Assembly: GCA_033220425.1 (NCBI GenBank)
Contig: CM065647.1
Span: 2,852,001-2,916,000 of the forward strand
DNA length: 64,000 nt
Origin: Lepraria neglecta
Lineage: Eukaryota > Ascomycota > Lecanoromycetes > Lecanorales > Stereocaulaceae
Direction of reading: 5' to 3'
Positions 55,915 to 64,000 of this stretch are shown here, in pieces; positions within the stretch are counted from its first letter, which is position 1; each line of letters begins with the position of its first letter. The notes under the pieces are model-generated. The model saw only the letters and a list, made by a program, of their open reading frames with translations. It had not been told where the DNA came from and ran no database searches. The position numbers and the translations under genes are program-made.

Positions 55915-58280
55915 ATGAGACTTTCAAACCGCGCAACTAAGACTGTCCGGCCAACTTCAGAGCAACACCAGCACGATTATCTTGCAGGCTTCTATAGGAC
56001 TGTGAAACGCTTTGTTCTTGACCATGTACGGCATCAAAACGATATATCCGCCACGGAGACCAAGCTTTGTACGAGGTATAGCGACATTGATTCTGACTCG
56101 CTGTTCTTTGATGATGTGAGACAAAGGATGCGATTCTTGGGAGGTTTTTTTTTTGAGAATCCAATTGAAAGTATGCCGTTCAGAGAAGATCCCACTGATT
56201 TTGGCACTATCAAGGAAGTTCGTGCTAGGTCCAGCGAGTGTAGGTTGTGCCAGCTTGTCCTCGATCCCAGAGTGCAGGTAGAAAAGAAACAATCTGAATA
56301 TCAAGGATATCCGCTACCAGAGGTCTCGGACGATTGGTCTCTGTTCTTGACTACGAGAGGTGCTCGAGAAATGGAAAGAGATGGTGAGCGATTTGGCAAA
56401 CTCTACGAGCGATCTGCTCCTCGGGTTGCTAAGCTATATGTTCTTGTTGTACAATCTGGAGACGAGGGTGAAATCACTTTGAGCGCAGCAAGGTGGAAGG
56501 CTCGGAATTGTTTGAGATTTATCGAGCTCCTGGAACATCCAGCGCTGCCCCGAGACCAGTTGATATCGGACACCGTGGACTACGGTGTACTGTTGCAATG
56601 GATCAGAACATGCCAGGTAGGACACCGGACCTGCCAATCCAGGCCCAATAGGGCGCTGAAAAAGAGACGACCCAGAATCTTTGGAGGAGATCCTTTGTTG
56701 GAGAGGTGGAAAACCAGACTAGCCATCTAGGATGACAAGTTTTGGTCGGCCGCAAAGACTTTTACTAGATTAATGAACAGGCTTCTGTGGAGTCTAGAGA
56801 GTCGGTATCCTTTTGGTCTCTCTGAGGTGCGATTCATCGACGTATACACTCGTCGACTGGTGAGCTCCGAGAAGTTAATCGAGTATACAATTCTTAAGTA
56901 CGTCTGGGGAACGGCCAAACAGCAAATAAGAAGCCCACACGACAATGACCGTGACTTGCTGGGCTCCAATCTTCCGCAAACTATCGAAGATGCTATCAAA
57001 GTCACAGCGAGGCTTGGCTACCGGTACCTTTGGGTCGATAGCGTCTGTATAGATCAGACGAAAGATGAAGAAAAACGAAGGCTATGTCGAATGATGGACA
57101 TTATTTACAGCCGTGCTATCGTGTGTCTAGTAGCAGTGTCTGGACAAGATGCAAATTCCGGCCTTCCTGGCATATGCCCAGGATTCAGGACATTTTTACA
57201 GAACGCAAAACGGTTTCATAGTATCACGATTGGGCACTCGTAGCCAACCCTTTACGATTCTATGTATGTTTCCGTTTGGGTTACGCGTGGTTGGACGTTC
57301 CAGGAATTGCTCTTGTCAAAATGGTGCCTCTTCTTCACCGAGAGCGAGGTGTTTTTCTATTGCGCAGAATCAGAGTGTCGGGAATCCGCATGCCACGGCA
57401 TGAGATATATGGAATCCTGGGATCTAGAGTCAAAGCCTTTACCCGACTATAGTGAACATGTCAAAACCCTTACCAATCTCTACACCAATTTGTCCGTCAT
57501 GGTACTTGGAGTGCTCTGTACATAACTTGTGTGTAATGGTACACGCAACGAGCTTTAACATTCCAAAAGGACGCTCTAGGCGCTTTTGCTGGTCTAGCGC
57601 GGTGTATTGAAGATATCACAGCCACCGCCGAGCCAGGGAGAGCTCCTATGTGTTTCGGGCTTTTCGCGAGTATGGAGGACTCGGGCGAGGTCGACTATAA
57701 TCTGTCATTCAGCCTGGCGTGGCTGCCAAAGGCCCTTAAACTTACATGTCGGCTGGATGATCAAATAAAGACGCGCCCATTGTTCCCTTCCTGGTCTTGG
57801 GGCGGATGGTGTGGCATCATTACATATAGAATGCAAAGTGTTGTCAGAGAAGACGATGGAATTCGATGGTTCGTCAAATTTCAGGATGAGACAGAAACAG
57901 ACATTCCACATCTCCCTCACCCAAATTATCTCGAGGATCCCACATTAGGAACGGACCGCATTTTCGCAAAATATGGTGTACATCTGGGCGTTATTCTCCT
58001 TGACGTGTTGGTCGGTACGTGTACTATATATACTGAGACGCCTCGTACTTCACTATATGCCTCCATGTTCCTTTCGACATTTTCAGGCGATACTCCCGTG
58101 CCAGATCCCACCAACATACAAACAGGCGAAAAGAACGACGAATGGTCCATTAATCTCTTTGGTCCTTGGTCACCTCCTACAGCGGTCCAAAAAGTTGGCA
58201 TCATGGACACAAATGATGTGATATGTGTCATGCTGATCAAGCGGATTGACAATCTAGCGTATCGGATCGTTACAGGCTAA
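55915..58280 (+). pseudogene. HET-domain protein, disrupted
   Basis: A first part of 271 codons (55915-56730) has CRLCQLVLDP and a region before the HET box. An in-frame TAG (56728) is followed in the same frame by the HET box: YTILKYVWGTAKQQI, LPQTIEDAIKVTARLGYRYL, WVDSVCIDQ, MDIIYSRAIVCLVAVSGQDA. Another TAG (57241) comes at a frame change. The next frame carries TRGWTFQELLLSKWCLFFTE, and a final one holds SLAWLPKALKL, FPSWSWGGW and GVHLGVILLDVL, the usual C-terminal half. At least one junction (around 57525-57570) could be an intron, but the stops at 56728 and 57241 lack good splice sites. HET proteins trigger cell death after nonself fusion. Confidence 0.75.
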
Positions 58281-59342
58281 GTTACACAAGGGGCCTGGTT
58301 TGAGAGTAATAGCGCGAGGGAAGACATATACCTAGCCTAGAAAGAGTATCATCCGTCTTAGGCTTTTTGATGAACCATAAAATGAGGTGAGCCAATGACA
58401 GTCATCTTTACTTGATATACTTCAACCAATGTTGACACAGCATCTAGCTATATCAATTCTCTTCCACCGCTCTGCAACTTTCGCAATAGGCTAGGCGGAA
58501 CAAGTCGTAATCATTTCGCCCAAGTACCTTGCGAAATCCGTGATCTTACCTCTGGTGGCCATTTAGCTAAGTGTGGTTTATTGGCACGACGTAGTCATAG
58601 TAGAAACGATAATCTGCTCAAAAGTACTCCAGTAGCTCAAAGCTTGCTAAAAACAATACAACAAATTTTAGAGTATATAAGAATAAAGCATTCATACCTT
58701 CGTATTTTCCACTTCCAGCACTTTTCCTTTCGTCATCCTACATATTCCATAATTATATACCGCATCTTCAAACCATATTGACAAATTAGTGTTCTCACTC
58801 CTGGAGCTATACACACCGGCACAAGTGGATATGTAAATAGATGCTTGGGCGGTCCAACGCCAGGGCTAGCAAGCCTAGAAAGGCCATAACAGGTGCCCCA
58901 GCGCTAGAAAACTCCCATGCCTAGGCGGCATAGACCTGGAGTGTAGATAGGCTATATATAGGCTATGTATAAGGTGCGGGTGGGCGGGAAAGAACTGCTA
59001 TGGCTCTGAAAGAGATGAATTCGACTGAAGAGCCAACTGCTGGTGGGATGCTCATACAAATAGTGCTCTCAGGACGCACGGATCTCTCGCTATGGCCCAT
59101 GGTCATGGCGCATGGCTGAAACAGCACCTGATCATGAGACACAGTCCCACTGTAGCGACCTTAACCCTCCCTTACTGATAGCACAAGTATAGCTACTACA
59201 TCGCTTCACCTCAATAAAACCTTATTGAAGATAACTATTATCTAAGTTTTAAATCAGCAACCGTCTCGGCCAGAAAAGCGAAGTCTTATACGAATCATCC
59301 AATACTAAATAGACCTTTAAAAGGATACTCGCTATAAGTTTA
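58281..59342. other. AT-rich intergenic
   Basis: No gene seen. A short repeated word taggctatata/taggctatgta lies near 58948-58970. Confidence 0.5.
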
Positions 59343-59471
59343 TTAATAGAGCCGGAAGCTATAATGCTGAAAAGGCAGGGAGTACGCCCTTTCAAAGATG
59401 AGGTGACTCTAGAGGATTATGAGGTCAGTAGTAGGTCGTCGTTAGATATGGAGGTTGTTGCCAGGGACTGA
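59343..59471 (+). pseudogene. Hub1-like relic (C-terminal 40 residues)
   Basis: The frame reads LIEPEAIMLKRQGVRPFKDE, then VTLEDYEV and SSLDMEV to a TGA. It aligns with the second half of the Hub1-like gene at 54053-54553 (AEAIMLKRQGQRPLKD, LTLEDYEI, SSLDLE). The first half of the domain is not recognisable upstream. A truncated copy. Confidence 0.7.
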
Positions 59472-60038
59472 ATTGAGAAGCATTTTCGTCTTGACTTCAT
59501 TGGTGGAAGGGGGAGAACCGGAGCATCGTCCTCAATCTTCTGTAATTAGGAATAATGAAAATTTAACCTCGATGCCAACTTGCAACGTTGTGGTTATTTA
59601 CCCTCGCCAGTGAAAAATAGACCGGAATTAGGCATTTTAGTCAAAACTTCAAGGGCTGAAGCTTGGCAAGTAAAGTCTTCAGTGCATTCGACTAATAATT
59701 CAAGTCTAGTGTGCGCGGTTTGTGAATCAAATAGAGCTAGAAATATGAATCCCAACGGCGGAGTGGAATTTGGAACCTGTCAAAATTGTTGTCGAAGTCT
59801 AGCTTATATTAAGTAGCCTTGATGTGAAATCCCATTTTTGAGCGTCCAATGTGCAGGATGGAAATTTGCTCAAATCGGCTCGAATAACGGCTCCTAGTGT
59901 TGTTGAAGGCCCACATAGAGACCTCGCCAAAATCATGCCCCCGGCCTTGTTGCTCTAGCGATACTAGTCTGCGCTAGTGTGCCGCGATATTTACTTGCCA
60001 ACAATTTGGCATCTATCAACCATTGCATCACGACTACA
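59472..60038. other. intergenic
   Basis: A short frame at 59580-59819 has two CxxC pairs (CAVC, CQNC) but no start with support. Otherwise nothing. Confidence 0.4.
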
Positions 60039-60995
60039 ATGGATACAAACACGAGAAGCGGACTTCTTCAGCTTTCTGACCTCGTCCGGTCATTCCACGC
60101 CTCATTCGGGAACGATACCAGAGTTCAAGGAGACCCGATCTCAGATAGTCTTTCCAACACTTTTCGGCTAACATTAATTCCTCAAAAATATCAAGTCTTT
60201 TGGAAACCTCGACCTCTTAACCAAGACGCCTTCAGTAATGTAGTCAGCAAAGTCAGAGACCAACGAGAGCTTCCCGCCTATTTACTATTTCCGCCCGTAG
60301 GAAAATCTTTCGAGATAGACGAGGCGTACCGCAGAAGCAGGAGCACTCGCGCCGATATCTTCACTTATACATCTAATGGCATCTTTCACAGCGACGACTT
60401 TTGCGACACCGAAACCGGCCAGTGTGAATTCCTTTGCCTTGAGTATGCGCTCTATCTCTCTTCCCCAACCTAGGATGCTTAGAGTACAGTGCGGTGCTAA
60501 TTTCGCGTCCAGGGATTTATACGTCTACCATCAGATATTCGTAGAAAGTATTATGGTCTTCTGCTCGCCTCCCAGGCCCCATATTACTATTATATCCATC
60601 CAGCCACAACAAGGACCTCCTGACAACCTCGTGCTCACCGAGCTACTCACCTTGATATACTGGGGGACGCATTTCGCCCGTCGTGTGAGAAAATACGGTT
60701 CATTGCCTGTAAGTGATATACTTATATCGAGATGACAAGGAAAGGACTGATGTGTGGCTGCTTATAGATACGAGTGGTTTCAATCTGCGATACTAAGGCA
60801 CGTTTCCTATCGGCGAACCTGAGCCCCGAGTACTTGAGATATATAGCGTCAGAAAAACCAGACAAGGAAGGTCTCCCAGGGAAGCTGGATATCAATATTG
60901 GGGCATACTATGAGATGAGCAAAGACGAGGAAGTTGTACAGTTTATGAGAGAGCTCGTGGATATCCCTGTTTCTCGTTCCGTTCAAGATAGCTAA
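60039..60995 (+). CDS. hypothetical protein, 288 aa, three exons
   Basis: Exons 60039-60442, 60474-60708 and 60768-60995 join in frame. The second intron (60709-60767) is a good GTAAGT...ATAG. The first has a good donor (GTATGC), but the frame-keeping acceptors give a length of only 31 or 40 nt. The protein has an N-terminal helical part (LLQLSDLVRSFHASFG), a central Tyr/Phe-rich part with CDTETGQCEFLCLE, and a helix LVLTELLTLIYWGTHFARRV. No domain, signal peptide or transmembrane segment recognised. It lies among HET and Hub1 relics. Confidence 0.5.
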
Positions 60996-61896
60996 TGAAT
61001 TTGATACTATGGACGCTTTGTATAGTGAGGATTCTACAATTGACACGGCCTATCTCATGCATCTGCTACACTGTTCTTGCCGACAACTTACTGCGCTAAT
61101 CTCAGAACGTGGGATACTCTCTATTCCCTGAAGAAGCTATATTATGGTATATTTCGGTAGGATCTTTGATCTGTCGGACATTAGTCTTGTTCTCGACGAG
61201 CATCTTCCTTGACCGGGTGAGCCTATACTCACAAATAGTTTCGTTCTGCATGCTTCCTGACTCGTATTCAAGGCTATACAGTCGAGTTGACTCCTTCTCC
61301 CGCGAACCCTCCTCCCTCCGAACGATGATCTCTCTATGAAATCTCTTCATAAATGCCTCTCATCCTCACGACACTAAATACACTCCTACGAGATTCCCTC
61401 CCTGGGAAGATACGTCCATGTAAACCTATACGATAATATACTATGCTGGAAAAATGGACTCTTGCCTGGAGGTTCTGCCAAATTTATAGCAAACATGCTA
61501 AGTAAGGGACACTTGCTGAATTACTCCAAGTCAATATTGCAAGCGCAGCTGTGTCCAACGATAAAATCTGCCTTTCGGAGTCTTCATATTGCCTGCATCG
61601 ACTCCTTTCCCAACAACCAAGAGCATTAAATGTTCGCTCCGAGTCCAATCATTGTGTCGTTATTCGACTCATGATCGCCTGCACCCTTCGCCTTCCAATC
61701 TCGTAAACCTGCAAAGCGCCTCTCAACTACAGCTATACACATCCAACAACAGCAATTCTCCCGATTGAAGACCCAGCCAACATGCCAAACTTCGTTCCTT
61801 TCAACTTAAGCATAGCAGAGTTCCTTTCTTTCAACTTAATGCCCACCACAACCACTTCCCCCGACAACGTGGCAGGCTTCCTTCCTATCAACTTAA
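60996..61896. other. no supportable gene
   Basis: A 40-codon frame at 61008-61130 (MDALYSEDSTIDTAYLMHLL) follows directly after the previous stop and could be a lost extension. Otherwise nothing. Confidence 0.4.
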
Positions 61897-61930
61897 CGCC
61901 CACGCCCACGCCCACGCCCACGCCCACACC
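61897..61930. repeat. (CCCACG)n hexanucleotide repeat
   Basis: About five units of gcccac/cccacg. In the plus frame 61782-62009 it would encode Thr-Pro repeats, but that frame has no other support. Confidence 0.85.
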
Positions 61931-62053
61931 GCACACACCAGAACACATCCAAATCTACGCCAGCAACTCCTTCGGCCAGAGGATAACGATGCCATGCCAA
62001 GGCTGTTGATGTAATACGCTATTAACCTAATATATATCAAAAATCTATTCCCT

Positions 62054-62190
62054 AGGTCTTGGCGGTTTAGATGGTTCCAACCACCTACCATATAAGTTAA
62101 ACGGACTAAACCGGGACCATTAAGACCTCAAACCGGTCTAACTACGAGTGTCAAAAAGGTAAACCAGCCACCTAAACCGCTAAGAAGTTA
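62054..62190. repeat. small inverted-repeat element, MITE-like, about 137 bp
   Basis: The left arm contains cttggcggtttagatggtt. The right arm reads aaccagccacctaaaccgct then aagaag, whose reverse complement matches the left arm apart from a short insertion and a few changes. The inside carries further aaaccgg words. No target duplication could be fixed by eye. Confidence 0.45.
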
Positions 62191-62249
62191 ATATGAAAAA
62201 GCTCGTTTATGATCTTTAATCAAAAATCCGACTGGTCCTAGATCTGACC

Positions 62250-62711
62250 AGTGAGGCTGCCGCGAGCTTCTACGAGGCCTGGAATCAAGTTCTCGAAGAA
62301 TACTGATCGTGTCATCTTTCCTATCCTAGCGACGTGCTAGTCGCTAAGGCGGGCATCGCACAGATGCTAGAAAAGCGTACTGGACTGACATGGTTCAGGG
62401 GTGCGTGGAAAGAGTTTCTGCCAATGGACCTTCTCTGGTATATGCATGATCATTCCAAAACAGAGCGCTCTGACTCCTTTCCTTCATGGTCATGGGCTAG
62501 CGTACCCCATGGATCAGTCAAATTGCCATTACTACCAATTACATATGAAGATCAAAACCCTACAGGCTTAGCTGACAGTACACGGCACGTGACAATTGAA
62601 ATGAAGGCCCCCCTGGTGCCCGCCAGACTGATACCTACAAAGTGCAGCTGGAGTGATGCCAGTACTCATGGTGAATACAAGCTTGAGGTTGACGGGCATC
62701 CCGTAGAATAG
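62250..62711 (+). pseudogene. HET-protein relic, central to C-terminal segment
   Basis: The frame reads ASFYEAWNQVLEEY, a TGA, then SDVLVAKAGIAQMLEKRTGL, AWKEFLPMDLLWYMHD and FPSWSWASV, the standard block that follows the HET box in fungal HET proteins. Reading past the TAG at 62711 gives a little more coding-like sequence. The HET box itself is absent. Confidence 0.7.
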
Positions 62712-63663
62712 TATCTCCGCGTGGCCAGACGAACGGCACGAAAAACCCTTCGATCTCTTCTGCCTGCTGATCGTGAAAAATGACGAACACGATTGGAAAA
62801 GGGGAAACGGTTTGTTGATCACCCGGTGCTATAGGCCACAATGCAATTACCGACGGGTAGGATATTTTGCGTACAGGGTCCGCGAGAAGCAAGCTTTGAA
62901 GGCATGTAAAGTCGCAGAATCGACATGCAAAACTATCACCCTTGTTTAAGCAGTTGTGGTTTGGGATACAAAACGCATCAAATCCCTTTTGGGAGTGGGG
63001 AGGATATCAGCAGACGGAAACAGCGAGCATTGAGAATAGATCAGTCGTCGGTGAAGTAAGGGAAGGTTGACAGATGAATTGTTGCTCCACCACTGATGCA
63101 ACAACAAGCACGACTCTGGAAAAGGCCATTTTTCATTTCGAGCACCGAAAGTGAAGGTTCAGAGAGGGAGAGGGTATGAGGTACTGGTGTTAGTACCAGC
63201 CAGCATGCGAGTCCCGTTGGCTGTGGTGGTAGTGGCGATCACAGACTTAGCTTTCATTATACGTGTATGGAGTTGGTGCCGAAAAGTAGAGACTGATGAG
63301 TAGGCACTCAATAGCTGAGCAGCCTAGTCCATTCAAAGCAATGTTTTTACGCGTTCACTAGTGAGACAGCCATAGTCTATTCTCACAAGCCTCGGCGTTC
63401 AACATCGCGGTTGGGAACTGCTTCATCTAATGTGCTCTCGCTATTATCTCGTCTCCCATACCTCTATCTGCTCCCTACCAACTGATGAGCCACTGCAAGA
63501 TAGGGCCGCCTCGGGGGAAGGGATGCCCCCGGGAACGACAGAGAGTATAATGTAACGCCAGAACAGGATCGAACAGAGGTATCATGCCTGCCCATTTGCC
63601 CGCGTAGAAATAACAAAGGGTCCTGCTGGAGAAATGAAGTACCATTCTATTTCCATTCGTCGC
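62712..63663. other. intergenic, downstream of VPS1
   Basis: No gene seen on either strand. Confidence 0.5.
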
Positions 63664-64000
63664 TCACTGCACCTGGCTAACAATCTCATTCGCCTTGCCC
63701 AGACTCTCCACCATCTGTAGGCACTCCTTCCGCCTCCTGATTGTGTAGTCGCTCTCTTTCAGCAGGTCATCGAGTTCGGTCGTGCGGTACATTTGTTCGA
63801 AGAGCTCGCGTTGCATTTCGTCTTTTGTGAATCTGGGAAGGGTGTCAGCAAGAGGTGTCCGGGGCTGCTTAGCGCGTACGGAAGACTTACTGCACAAGGT
63901 TGAGCATAATGGCTTTGGGGACCATGTCTATCATGGTCCTGCGGATGATGTTGTAGTATGAGTTGATCAGCAGCTCTGGGAATTCATTAGTAAACAGCGA
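63664..64000 (-). CDS. VPS1: dynamin-like GTPase Vps1, C-terminal GED (cut by window end)
   Basis: Minus-strand pieces 64000-63891 and 63832-63664 are joined by a 58-nt GTAAGT...CCAG intron. The sequence PELLINSYYNIIRRTMIDMV, PKAIMLNLVQFTKDEMQREL and SDYTIRRRKECLQMVESL is the GTPase effector domain at the end of dynamins, closer to Vps1 than to Dnm1. Vps1 works in vacuolar and peroxisomal membrane fission. The GTPase domain lies beyond the window. Confidence 0.9.

Noticed and set aside
61782-62009. Small protein with Thr-Pro repeats
   Set aside because: The repeat comes from a hexanucleotide microsatellite; no signal peptide or domain supports a gene.

Overview
The window reads as nuclear DNA of a filamentous ascomycete, most likely Pezizomycotina and perhaps Dothideomycetes (inference from gene style). 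Genes are mostly monocistronic with short GT-AG introns of about 50-110 nt. It carries HET-domain relics, a Fot1/Pogo element, a UstYa-family oxidase and typical fungal housekeeping genes.

Layout. 0-3 kb: tail of a Ser/Thr-rich membrane protein and a two-C-domain 3-hydroxyisobutyrate-dehydrogenase-like enzyme. 3-6.4 kb: an unrecognised frame, a degraded HET gene and an imperfect tandem repeat. 6.5-10 kb: an M16 insulysin (STE23). 10.5-12.4 kb: a dead cytochrome P450. 13.4-19.2 kb: the most interesting block, with two relatives of a Kex2-processed repeat precursor, a tiny secreted Cys-rich peptide gene, a UstYa/DUF3328 oxidase, an unknown 188-aa gene, and a second copy of the Cys-rich peptide that differs only at synonymous sites. 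19.5-34 kb is a conserved core: MCM5 with MluI-type boxes, an unknown conserved gene, VPS54, ERG20 (farnesyl-PP synthase) and CDC23/APC8. 34-42.7 kb is decayed: a small secreted Cys-rich protein, a WW-like fragment, a broken 2EXR/F-box-like gene, a broken GPI-type secreted protein, a tRNA-like relic and an internally deleted Fot1/Pogo transposon. 43-45.6 kb: glycogen synthase GSY1. 46-63 kb is accessory: a disordered hypothetical, a large decayed APH-kinase-like gene, a Hub1-like gene plus a Hub1 relic, a broken HET gene, a 288-aa unknown, a HET relic and small repeats. The right edge cuts the dynamin VPS1.

How the genes may work together. The block at 13.4-19.2 kb looks like a fungal ribosomally synthesised peptide (RiPP/dikaritin-like) locus. 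It has secreted precursors made of 19-20-residue units ending in Lys-Arg, a membrane-anchored DUF3328 oxidase with both signature motifs, and a nearby P450 that is now a pseudogene. The precursors, the small peptide and its duplicate do not match any product I know. Function and cluster membership are inferred from architecture only.

No tools were used. Splice sites were placed by eye from GT/GC-AG consensus and reading-frame continuity.
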